DNA of 32,542 nucleotides. Origin: CAZSSM01 sp964609385 (GTDB taxonomy: Bacteria; Planctomycetota; Planctomycetia; Isosphaerales; Isosphaeraceae). Positions within the stretch are counted from its first letter, which is position 1. Every line of letters begins with the position of its first letter. Positions 17,274 to 24,433 of the stretch are shown piece by piece. The stretch spans positions 1 through 32,542 of the forward strand of contig CAZSSM010000075.1 in the NCBI GenBank assembly GCA_964609385.1, written 5' to 3'. A program made the translations under genes and the position numbers. The notes under the pieces are model-generated. The model had not been told where the DNA came from, searched no databases, and saw nothing but the letters and a program-made list of their open reading frames with translations.

Positions 17274-18347
17274 TCAGAACCCGAGATCGCGTTGCCGGAT
17301 CTCGATCCACTCCTCCGAACCGAGCACCTCGAGCAAAGCGGTGTTGAGCCGTTCGCGCAGGGCTTCGCGTCCTTCAGGAATCGCCAGGGCGTAGGCCTCG
17401 GGCTGGAGGATCTCGGGCAGAATCCGATAGTCGACAGCCGACTCGTCTCGGATCGTGGAGCGGAGCACCGTCTCATCGCCGACGATCGCATCGAGTCGTT
17501 CCTGACCGAGTTGCTCAAGCATTTCGGGGAACGTGTCGTAGGTCTGACGAGCGATCCGCCGTTGTTCGAGGAACTCTTGGGCCGTCGAGTCCTTTAAGCA
17601 GCCCACGCGGGTCACCTGCAAATCTTCGGGGCCTCGGACGCTCAAGCTCGTGCGGTCGATCGCCGCCTCCGAGGCGGCATAAGCGGTCATGCCCGAGATC
17701 ATGAGGATCCCCAAGTACATCCAGACCGAGGCGACCGCGCGGCCCGCCGGGGTCCGGGGCGCCTTGTCGCCGTAGCCGACGGCGGTCATCGTGACGATCG
17801 ACCACCAAAGACCCTTGCCGAGTTGCTCGCGGAACGTCCCGCCGAACTCGCTCGGGTTGCTCGGGCTCTCCAGGATCGCCACCACGATCCCCGGCAGCAA
17901 CGAAAGCAGGATCAACAGGATGATCAACCACAACAGAGCTCGATCGATCAATAGGAAACGGAGCGTCGCGAGGAACCCCATCTCGTCGGGATCGACAACG
18001 ATGGCGAGTCCTGACTCCGCATAAGGATGCGTGAAATCGAAAATTTCTTCGCGCGAGGCCGAGATCGACAAGGCCGTGACGACGACGTCGACCCGGTCGT
18101 TCCGGAGATCCGCCAGGGCGTCGCTCAAGGATGCCGGTCGGTACCGATAGGCGATCCCCTCCCGCTCGGCGATCCGTTGCCAAAGCTCAACGGCCAGGCC
18201 GGACCACGAGCCGTCCGCGCCGCGGAGGGCGAACGGCGAGGCCTCGACCACGACCACATCGAGGGGGCTCGACGAATCGGGCTCGGGGTCGGTTCCCTGC
18301 TGTGGGATCAAAGCCAGTGTCGTCCAGAGAATCCAGTGTGCCGGCAC
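17274..18347 (-). CDS. GluR0-like ligand-gated potassium channel (solute-binding lobes split by a K+ pore)
   Basis: 357 residues from the GTG at 18347, chosen because GGGAGG lies six bases upstream; the ATG at 18422 would put an Arg-rich stretch before the signal peptide. Layout: signal peptide (HWILWTTLALIPQQG), periplasmic lobe 1 of an SBP_bac_3 fold (~29-120) with R99 in ALSISASREEIFDFTHPY, TM1 ~136-159, pore loop with filter TAVGYGD (188-194), TM2 ~204-227, then lobe 2 (~235-350, VGCLKDSTAQEFLE, AIVGDETVLRS). This is the order of the cyanobacterial glutamate receptor GluR0. R99 sits where family members hold the ligand carboxylate, so an amino acid ligand is likely. The channel lacks the eukaryotic extra TM after lobe 2. 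It is intact, with no truncation. Confidence 0.88.
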   Translation of the reverse strand: MPAHWILWTTLALIPQQGTDPEPDSSSPLDVVVVEASPFALRGADGSWSGLAVELWQRIAEREGIAYRYRPASLSDALADLRNDRVDVVVTALSISASREEIFDFTHPYAESGLAIVVDPDEMGFLATLRFLLIDRALLWLIILLILLSLLPGIVVAILESPSNPSEFGGTFREQLGKGLWWSIVTMTAVGYGDKAPRTPAGRAVASVWMYLGILMISGMTAYAASEAAIDRTSLSVRGPEDLQVTRVGCLKDSTAQEFLEQRRIARQTYDTFPEMLEQLGQERLDAIVGDETVLRSTIRDESAVDYRILPEILQPEAYALAIPEGREALRERLNTALLEVLGSEEWIEIRQRDLGF

Positions 18348-18470
18348 AGCACGCCTCCCTTTCCAGATCGCCCCCACGCGAAAACGGCGCGGACCTCCAC
18401 GGCCCGCCCCGATCATTTTCAACTCGAATGAACGGGACGCAATGCACCGACCGATCGGCCAATCGACGAC

Positions 18471-20255
18471 TCAGCGGATGTCGGCCTGGAAGCTGACCGC
18501 CCCGGCCTGACCAGGAGCCAACGCCGATGGCAGGTCCCAACGGAGTTCGAGCGAGCCGCTTGCATTGGGTCGGGTCGTGAAGACGGTCCCGTCGGGTCCT
18601 CGAGCTGAGCCGGGCACGTATGCCAAGCGCGGCAGGAGACTGTCTGAGATCGAGACGTCGCGGATCGGTACATTGCCCATGTTCCGATACGTGATCGTGA
18701 AGGTGATTCGATCACCGGGCAGCGCCTCTTTGGCATCGACCTGCTTGATCACGGCCAGGCCGGGCCGATCCTCGGGCTCCTCGACGCCGGTCAGGTCCTC
18801 GGGGCGCCAATCCCGGACGCGCTCGACCGCCCCCTCGACGATCCCGGTGACGACCAGGCTGACCGGCGTATTGATGGTCAGGGCGGTTTCATCCTTGGCC
18901 AACTCTCGGGCGATCGAGACCAACTCGTCGAGCTCAGCCACCTGGATGTCGACGAAGCCCTGGGCCGGTCGGGTATCCTCGAACCCCTCGAGGATCCGGA
19001 CCTCCTGAAGGTCGCTGGCGAAGACCGGGCTCTGGACGCCCGAGGCCCGCACGCGGAGCCGGTTCGCCTTGGGAGTTTGGGTCAACTCGAACTTGTCGGC
19101 ACCCAGGCGACGCTCAAGGAGCACGCCCAACTCGGCACGCTCCGCGCCACGGACCACGTCGACCTGCACGTCCTGAAACGCCGCGGTAGCCACTTCGACG
19201 GCGGCGAAGCGCGGCGAATAGATGCAGACCCGATTGGTCGGCAAGATTCGTCGGACATCCCCATCATTGAAGCCGACGATCGCGTCGCGGGGGTCGAGCC
19301 CGGTGATCCGACCGAACAGGCCCGGTTTGGCGATCACCTGACCATCGCCGCCATCGCAGAGATACTCGTCGGCCGGGAGCCGGACGCAGTGATCGGGGTT
19401 GATCGAGGCGCCGGCTCGGCAGTCCTCCATCTGACAACCCTGGACGGTCAAGCCGGCCTGTCCACGCAAGCGCCGAGCGATGATCGCGGCCGACTCAGGA
19501 CGCAAGGCCAACGGGGGCGCCGCATACTCGCCAGGAGCCGGCTGCCGACCACCGAGGCTGAGTACGACCATCGGCCGACCCAAGGACTCGGCGACCCGCC
19601 GAGGATCTTCCGTCGGGTTCAGCGAGGCCACCGCAATCTCATCGGGCGGCAGGCTCAGCGGGAGCGCCTGCGACGGGTCTTCCAGATAGACCACCGTTGT
19701 GATCAGGCGACGCTGGTCGACTGCTTGGGCCAGCGACTCGGGGGTGAGCACGACACGGATCGGATAGGCAAGCGGATTGACATGCGGCGGTCGGTGAAGG
19801 TGCCCGACCAGCTCGATCAACGGATAGAGCACCGCCTCAGGCCGGTTGGGGATCCCAGTGACCCGAAAGAGATAACCGCGAGCCACCTGGAGCCCGTAGA
19901 TGCTCGAACGGGTCGACGGTTGGGCGAACAATTCGGCCCCGCCGGTGATCGGCTCGACCACAACGCCTTCGGGCGCTTGGATGGCCACGAGTTGGGTGGT
20001 CGGAGGAAGCCCGGTCAGCCTCGGGTCGATCGGCACCGGTTGGGCGTCGAGCAGACCGGTTGAACCGCGATCGGGCGAGACGTTCGGCTCGAGGGGGACA
20101 CCAACCGGGGGTTGGGCCGGGACCAGCGGGACGCCCGACGGTAGGGGCGGGAGCGGCTCTTGCCCCTTGAGGTGCGATCCGGCCAGCATGGCACAGAGGA
20201 CCAACGCGGTCAGACCAAACCGGCCCGGAGCGCGTGGCGTGTCCAACGGCGACAT
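18471..20255 (-). CDS. Secreted DUF11-domain protein with planctomycete cysteine motifs
   Basis: 594 residues from the ATG at 20255, which has AAGGAG nine bases upstream and opens onto a signal peptide (FGLTALVLCAMLAGSHLKGQ). The frame upstream is open but Arg-rich. A Pro-rich stretch (25-80) leads to a domain (~120-260) shared with the gene at 20601-21749. Next come paired cysteines (GCQMEDC, then PADEYLCDGGDG and TNRVCIYSPRFAAVEV), a motif set I recall from planctomycete surface proteins. Residues ~500-590 are a DUF11 beta-sandwich repeat (LAVIKQVDAKEALPGDRITF, YRNMGNVPIRDVSI, PRLAYVPGSARG). Likely an envelope or surface protein; no catalytic motif is seen. Confidence 0.85.
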   Translation of the reverse strand: MSPLDTPRAPGRFGLTALVLCAMLAGSHLKGQEPLPPLPSGVPLVPAQPPVGVPLEPNVSPDRGSTGLLDAQPVPIDPRLTGLPPTTQLVAIQAPEGVVVEPITGGAELFAQPSTRSSIYGLQVARGYLFRVTGIPNRPEAVLYPLIELVGHLHRPPHVNPLAYPIRVVLTPESLAQAVDQRRLITTVVYLEDPSQALPLSLPPDEIAVASLNPTEDPRRVAESLGRPMVVLSLGGRQPAPGEYAAPPLALRPESAAIIARRLRGQAGLTVQGCQMEDCRAGASINPDHCVRLPADEYLCDGGDGQVIAKPGLFGRITGLDPRDAIVGFNDGDVRRILPTNRVCIYSPRFAAVEVATAAFQDVQVDVVRGAERAELGVLLERRLGADKFELTQTPKANRLRVRASGVQSPVFASDLQEVRILEGFEDTRPAQGFVDIQVAELDELVSIARELAKDETALTINTPVSLVVTGIVEGAVERVRDWRPEDLTGVEEPEDRPGLAVIKQVDAKEALPGDRITFTITYRNMGNVPIRDVSISDSLLPRLAYVPGSARGPDGTVFTTRPNASGSLELRWDLPSALAPGQAGAVSFQADIR

Positions 20256-20600
20256 GGGTTTCGACTCCTTCGGGGACGTCTCGACGGGCGTCACCCCGGA
20301 TCGTCCCGAGCATATCCTGGGGGGAAACACATCGTCAAACTCGCCAATGGACCGATGGGGACCGACGTTGGCGAGCAGGTCACCGGTCCAAGGCACGGAC
20401 CGGAATGGGCGAGAGCCCGAGCCCCGGCCACGACCCCCGATCGGGACCGGGATCGTGCGGGGATCGGGCTCCCGTCGCGCCGGGTGGCTCAAGCCGCTTT
20501 GCGGGTCGAGTGGAGAGGTCGCTCGACCCGTATGTGCATCCTGAGCCGATCCGTCGATTGGTTAGCTTCAAAGGCGAGGTCAATTCGTTCGGGCCCGTTG
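20256..20600. other. Intergenic region before the DUF11 gene
   Basis: 345 bases without a gene. It holds the promoter candidate at 20309-20338, a perfect inverted repeat of CTCGCCAA (20340-20347) and TTGGCGAG (20368-20375), and CCGGTCC/GGACCGG at 20383-20403. No repeat has a T-run. They could be operators, or termination/processing structures of the upstream minus-strand gene. Confidence 0.5.
20309..20338 (-). promoter_or_regulatory. Candidate sigma-70 promoter for the DUF11 gene
   Basis: On the minus strand, TTGACG (20338-20333) is followed by an 18-base spacer and TATGCT (20314-20309). The -35 matches consensus at five of six positions and the -10 at four. The leader to the ATG at 20255 would be about 46 bases. 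The best promoter match seen in the window. Confidence 0.5.
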
Positions 20601-21749
20601 TCAGTTGCCCGAGGGCGTCCCGGCGGCCGGCAGGCGGAACTCGGGCAGGCGGACCTGCGGGAGCCGGACCGCGCCACCGGCGTCGATCGTCGGCGCGTCG
20701 GTGGTCGACTCCTCGACCGAGCGGAGCCCAACCCGAGCCTCGGGGACGCGGACCGGTTGCGGCGTCGGCAGCGGGACTCGGACCATGTTGGACGGGTTGC
20801 CGACTCGAGCCGAGTTGATGCTGCCCGGCAGATCCGCACCCGAGGGCGGGGGGGCGATCGGTTCGACGCCCGGAGGCGCGATCGGCTCGACGCCCGGCGT
20901 GATCGACGGGGGCGTCTGACGCGGCATCGTGTCCAAAGGCATGGTGTTCATCATGCCTGGAGCGGGAGCCATGCCCGGATCCATCATCACGCCCGGATCG
21001 GCACCTGCTGGGACACCCGCTCCGTAGCGGTTCATCTCCAGATCGATCGCACCCAGGCGGACGATCAGCAAGATGGTCCCCCGACGATCGGCCTCGAGGA
21101 TCGGGTCGATGCCCGGCTCCAGGCGGGTCGAGACCAGCGTCTCGATCCCGGCGATGGCCAGCTCTTGGTATTTGGGCTCAGGCAGGTAGATGACCTTGGT
21201 GACGAAATTGCCACCGACGAGCACCTGGTTGAAATCTTCATCGGTGAAGACGACGGGGATCGGGTTGTGGGTCAGGTAGGCGTCGGTCTCGGGGGCCGAC
21301 GGGGCCACCTCGATCGAGGGGTAGAGGGTCCGTCCCTCGAACCCTTCAATGTTGGTCAGCTTGAGCCGATAGATGAAACCCTGGTTGAAGTTGTAGCGGG
21401 CCGGGACGACCAGTTGGCTGTCGAGGTAAGTCGGTTCCGCTTGGGTTCCGCCCGTGACCTGCCAACCGATCTGCATGCCGTCCGGCTCGACGAAGAAGAG
21501 CTGGCTGGTCGTGGTAGCGAACCGCCGACCGCCAGAGAGGTCCGATCCACCCAATCCGCCTTGCGGCAGGAGCGGAGCGCCACCGGCGTGGCTCCGGAGT
21601 ACGGTGTGTGGCCGGTTTAGGGGCCGCAGGTGGACACCGGGCGCCCCGAGGGTCGGCCCACCATGGTCATATCGGTTGAGATGTCGATCGTCGATTTGGG
21701 CGCTCGCGCTCGTGGCCAGCAGCAGCATCACGCAGACCGCTCTGATCAT
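20601..21749 (-). CDS. Secreted protein, paralogue of the DUF11-gene core domain
   Basis: 382 residues; AGGAGG lies eight bases before the ATG. A clean signal peptide (IRAVCVMLLLATSASAQ) is followed by a mature protein of His/Asp/Gly-rich start, then a central domain (~85-240: GFIYRLKLTNIEGFEG, LYPSIEVA, PIPVVFTDEDFNQVLVGGNF, VTKVIYLPEPKYQELA). The same order of motifs is found in the DUF11 gene (YLFRVTGIPNRP, LYPLIELV, PIRVVLTPESLAQAV, ITTVVYLEDP), showing common ancestry. The C-terminal ~140 residues are low-complexity Pro/Met/Ser-rich with a twice-repeated GVEPIAPP. It has no cysteines in the core and no DUF11. I recognise no named family. Divergent from the LolA-like gene. Confidence 0.82.
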   Translation of the reverse strand: MIRAVCVMLLLATSASAQIDDRHLNRYDHGGPTLGAPGVHLRPLNRPHTVLRSHAGGAPLLPQGGLGGSDLSGGRRFATTTSQLFFVEPDGMQIGWQVTGGTQAEPTYLDSQLVVPARYNFNQGFIYRLKLTNIEGFEGRTLYPSIEVAPSAPETDAYLTHNPIPVVFTDEDFNQVLVGGNFVTKVIYLPEPKYQELAIAGIETLVSTRLEPGIDPILEADRRGTILLIVRLGAIDLEMNRYGAGVPAGADPGVMMDPGMAPAPGMMNTMPLDTMPRQTPPSITPGVEPIAPPGVEPIAPPPSGADLPGSINSARVGNPSNMVRVPLPTPQPVRVPEARVGLRSVEESTTDAPTIDAGGAVRLPQVRLPEFRLPAAGTPSGN

Positions 21750-22024
21750 CGCATTGACCTCCTGTCGCGTCTCCGGGTCGGTCGGGTCGACGACTCGGGA
21801 CCTACACGCTAGTCTGAGCCGCGTTGGCGACGCGCTGACCCGACGAATCCGTTCGAGGCTCCGGACCGTGCGGCGATCCGTCTCGCCTCCCCACTCGTAG
21901 CACTAGCAACCGCGTGGTCGGGCATGCTCCGTGATGGGGAAATGCCCTTGCCATCCAAACCACACACCGTTAGTTTCGGGCGTTTCTCCACGCCCCTTGA
22001 CTGAGATTAAGGGCAACCCCCATT
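21750..22024. promoter_or_regulatory. Divergent regulatory gap between two secreted-protein genes
   Basis: 275 bases. A hairpin GGGCGT/ACGCCC with a six-base loop (21978-21995) lies about 30 bases before the plus-strand ATG at 22025, within its likely leader. The gap presumably holds promoters for both the minus-strand paralogue and the LolA-like gene, but no good -35/-10 pair was found. Confidence 0.35.
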
Positions 22025-23131
22025 ATGCGCACCTTACGAGCCCCTTCGTGGCTGACCACGACCCTCGTCGCTTGCCTGGCTTACCAGGTCGGGGCCGATG
22101 CCTGGGCACAAGGTCTCCCGACCGGACCGACACCCGCGCCGGGCTTGGGGACCCCCTTCGGTGGTCAGGAGGAGCGACCACCCACGGAGGCCGAGACCCT
22201 CATCGATGAGGCCATCGAAAAGCTCGCCCAGATCACCTCGATCGAGGCGACCATCCAGCAGTCCACCACCATGCTCGGCCAGACCTTCCAACTCAACGGC
22301 GAGTATGCCCGGGCTCCCGGCAACCGGCTCTATCTCCGGCTGACCCTCAGCGGGTTGGGCAACTCCGAGGGGAGCATGCTTCAGATCAGTGACGGCCAGA
22401 CCCTCTACGATCGTCAGGTGATCCTCCAGCGCCGGAGCCTCACCAAGATCGATGTCAACCGGTTCATGGAACGGATCAACGACCCAGAGGTGACCCAGGA
22501 GGTCCGCGACTTCTTCCTCCAGAAGTCGGGCTTCATCGGACCTGAAACACTCCTCAAGAACCTTCGACAACTGGTCATCTTCGATGAGAAACAGGCGGGG
22601 ACCCTAGACGGCATTCCCGTCTGGAAGATCCAAGGACGCTGGGGTCCGCAAGCCCAACTCGTCGGCCCCAACGACACGCCCATGGCTCCGAACGGGCCGC
22701 TCCCGTCTTACATGCCCAGCATCGTCACGCTCTGGCTCGGACAGGAGAACGGCTGGCCGTATCGGCTCCGGCTGGTCGGACGAGTCCCCTCGAATCTCGA
22801 CCTGAGCCGGGTCCGAACCGCCCCCGGTGGCCGACTCCTTCCTCCGCAATCTCAGAACGACAGTGTTCAACCAAGCGATGTTCTGCTCGTCTATTCAAAT
22901 GTGAAGCTCGGCGAGAAGATTCCCGATACCCGCTTTGCCTACGCCCCTGACACGCGCAATGTCCAGGACTACACTGAAACCCTCGAGGCCGAGATCGACA
23001 TGGTCGTCCAGAACCTGGCAGCCATGCAGGCCCGCGAGGCCGCCGCAGGGGCCGGAACGGGAACGGGAGCCCCCGGGGCTGGTGGGTCGTCCGCCTTCCC
23101 GCTTCCGCCTAGCAACCCGCCTCAGCCCTGA
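22025..23131 (+). CDS. Secreted LolA-like (outer-membrane lipoprotein-sorting-like) protein
   Basis: 368 residues with a signal peptide (SWLTTTLVACLAYQVGADAWAQ) and AAGGG about 10 bases before the ATG. After a Pro/Gly-rich start, residues ~55-320 have the LolA/DUF1571-like beta pattern: LAQITSIEATIQQSTTMLGQ, GEYARAPGNRLYLRLTL, MLQISDGQTLYDRQVI, and a second half with VWKIQGRW and PSIVTLWLGQENGWPYRLRL. These resemble the half-barrel of LolA-type lipid carriers. The C-terminus (~340-368) is a low-complexity Gly/Ala/Pro tail. Lipid or lipoprotein binding in the periplasm is an inference. Convergent with the endonuclease III-like gene. Confidence 0.78.
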   Translation: MRTLRAPSWLTTTLVACLAYQVGADAWAQGLPTGPTPAPGLGTPFGGQEERPPTEAETLIDEAIEKLAQITSIEATIQQSTTMLGQTFQLNGEYARAPGNRLYLRLTLSGLGNSEGSMLQISDGQTLYDRQVILQRRSLTKIDVNRFMERINDPEVTQEVRDFFLQKSGFIGPETLLKNLRQLVIFDEKQAGTLDGIPVWKIQGRWGPQAQLVGPNDTPMAPNGPLPSYMPSIVTLWLGQENGWPYRLRLVGRVPSNLDLSRVRTAPGGRLLPPQSQNDSVQPSDVLLVYSNVKLGEKIPDTRFAYAPDTRNVQDYTETLEAEIDMVVQNLAAMQAREAAAGAGTGTGAPGAGGSSAFPLPPSNPPQP

Positions 23132-23204
23132 TTGGATCGGAGATCGACCGAGTCGCGTGCACCGTTCCCCCGAGTTGACAATGGACCTGACCGCCTCGAT
23201 CCAA
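23132..23204. terminator. Convergent 3' gap with long-range inverted repeat
   Basis: TTGGATCG (23132-23139) and CGATCCAA (23197-23204) are perfect inverted repeats at the two ends of the gap between the LolA-like gene and the endonuclease III-like gene. The 57-base loop is long, so a terminator role is possible but weak. Confidence 0.25.
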
Positions 23205-23210
23205 GCTTGA

Positions 23211-23909
23211 TCAGGTCGTCGGGTCAGGCTCGCGTGGACCGTCCTCGGGCAACCATGCCTGAAGCGGACAACGCGAACATTGCGGCTCTCGCAGGCGACA
23301 ATGGCTCCGACCGATCTGGGACAACCCTTCGCTAAGCCATTGAGCGGCGTTGAGGTCGTCGGCGATGAGCCCCTCGATCTGCTCGCGAGCCTCGTCGAAA
23401 TCGGTCTCCGGATCGATCCAACCGTGCCGGACCAGGACCCGATAGCTGGCTCGGTTTAAGGCTAGGACGGGACGCTCGAAGCCGAAGAGCAAGAGTGTCT
23501 CGACGAGGATCGGGCCGAGACCTTTGATCTGACGGAGCTCATCGCGGAGCGTCGAGGTCCCTACGGAATCGATCTCGTCGAAGTCGCCGTCGAACCGCTC
23601 TTGGACCCAAGTGGCCAATCGAACTAGCAGGTTTGGCAGGGCAGCGGGGATTCGCCCTCCAACGATGCGGAGCGCTTCACGGACCTCCTCGGGATCGGCC
23701 TCGATGAGTCCGGAGAGTCGATCACGCTCGACACCAGCCAAGGCTGCGACGGCCATTTCGAATCGACGTGCGTCGTAATGTTCACGGACAATGAGTCGGA
23801 CAAGACGTCGAAACCGATCCCCAGTCAATAAGTGCGGAGACGTTGGCGCTGGCTGGGCCGACGCGGCCAAAGCCTGGCGAACCTCATGATAAACGGGGCC
23901 GAGACTCAT
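23211..23909 (-). CDS. Endonuclease III-like HhH-GPD protein, catalytic residues replaced
   Basis: 232 residues from the ATG at 23909. The N-terminal half is helical (FRRLVRLIVREHYDARRFEM, VREALRIVGGRIPAAL). The helix-hairpin-helix is LRQIKGLGPILVETLLLFGF. Aligning this with E. coli Nth without gaps puts Ile where the catalytic Lys120 should be, and Asn where Asp138 should be (VLALNRASYRV). The C-terminal iron-sulfur loop is C-x6-C-x2-C then Leu at the place of the fourth cysteine. So it has the fold of a DNA glycosylase but probably no lyase activity, and a questionable [4Fe-4S] cluster. It may bind DNA or damaged bases without cutting, or be a lineage-specific paralogue. Gene is full length, with no frameshift seen. 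Confidence 0.83.
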   Translation of the reverse strand: MSLGPVYHEVRQALAASAQPAPTSPHLLTGDRFRRLVRLIVREHYDARRFEMAVAALAGVERDRLSGLIEADPEEVREALRIVGGRIPAALPNLLVRLATWVQERFDGDFDEIDSVGTSTLRDELRQIKGLGPILVETLLLFGFERPVLALNRASYRVLVRHGWIDPETDFDEAREQIEGLIADDLNAAQWLSEGLSQIGRSHCRLREPQCSRCPLQAWLPEDGPREPDPTT

Positions 23910-23990
23910 CGTGCTGGCCCCGTATGGACAACCCAAACCACTCGGTCACGCTGGGGCCGGGATCGGGTGGAGGTAAGTTCCGGGAAGGAA

Positions 23991-24020
23991 TGGCCCGGAA
24001 CACGACCGGCCTCCGGGCCA
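23991..24020 (-). terminator. Terminator-like hairpin downstream of rpsT
   Basis: Perfect 9-base arms TGGCCCGGA (23991-23999) and TCCGGGCCA (24012-24020) around a 12-base loop, 13 bases after the rpsT stop. On the minus strand it is followed by a pyrimidine-rich stretch rather than a clean T-run, so termination may be weak or assisted. Confidence 0.5.
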
Positions 24021-24032
24021 ATCTCCGGACGC

Positions 24033-24320
24033 TCACTCTGAGGCGGTCTTGACCTTCTCGAGCTGCTCGCGGTATTGGATCGCTAATTGGCTCTTGCGAC
24101 GGCGTGCCGTATTGGGATGGAGCACGCGACGGACGCTGGCTTTGTCAAGCTTGGCAACGGTGAACCGATAGTGGGTCTCCGCCTGCTCGAGGTCACCCTC
24201 TTCGATCGACTTGAAGATCTTCTTGGTAAAGGTCTTGATGACCTTTTTCTGGATCCGATTGCGCATGCGACGCTTAGCGTCTTGCCGTAATCGCTTCTTT
24301 GCCTGTTTGGTGTTGGGCAT
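24033..24320 (-). CDS. rpsT: 30S ribosomal protein S20
   Basis: 95 residues, a little longer than most S20 proteins. Highly basic with the S20 features: MPNTKQAKKRLRQDAKRRMR at the N-terminus, NRIQKKVIKTFTKKI, and KASVRRVLHPNTARRRKSQL near the end. S20 is a primary 16S rRNA-binding protein of the small subunit. No Shine-Dalgarno is visible. The TPR gene ends 90 bases upstream, leaving room for its own promoter (candidate at 24404-24433). Confidence 0.97.
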   Translation of the reverse strand: MPNTKQAKKRLRQDAKRRMRNRIQKKVIKTFTKKIFKSIEEGDLEQAETHYRFTVAKLDKASVRRVLHPNTARRRKSQLAIQYREQLEKVKTASE

Positions 24321-24403
24321 GGGTTCTAGAGGATGGGGTCCGGTCGAAGAACAGGTTTGTGGAGGAGACCGCCGGTCGTGATGTGGGTCACGAGGATCTC
24401 CTC

Positions 24404-24433
24404 ACTGTATCATGAGTCGGCCGAATTCTGCAA
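24404..24433 (-). promoter_or_regulatory. Possible promoter for rpsT inside the TPR gene end
   Basis: Minus strand TTGCAG (24433-24428), 18-base spacer, TACAGT (24409-24404). The -35 overlaps the last codons of the TPR gene. Match to consensus is moderate; the leader to the rpsT ATG would be about 80 bases. Confidence 0.3.

Noticed and set aside
20160..21620. Long open frame on the plus strand antisense to the two secreted-protein genes
   Set aside because: The translation is Arg/Gly/Asp-rich low complexity with no domain, signal peptide or ribosome binding site, while the minus strand has clear signal peptides and motifs. It is a GC-rich shadow.
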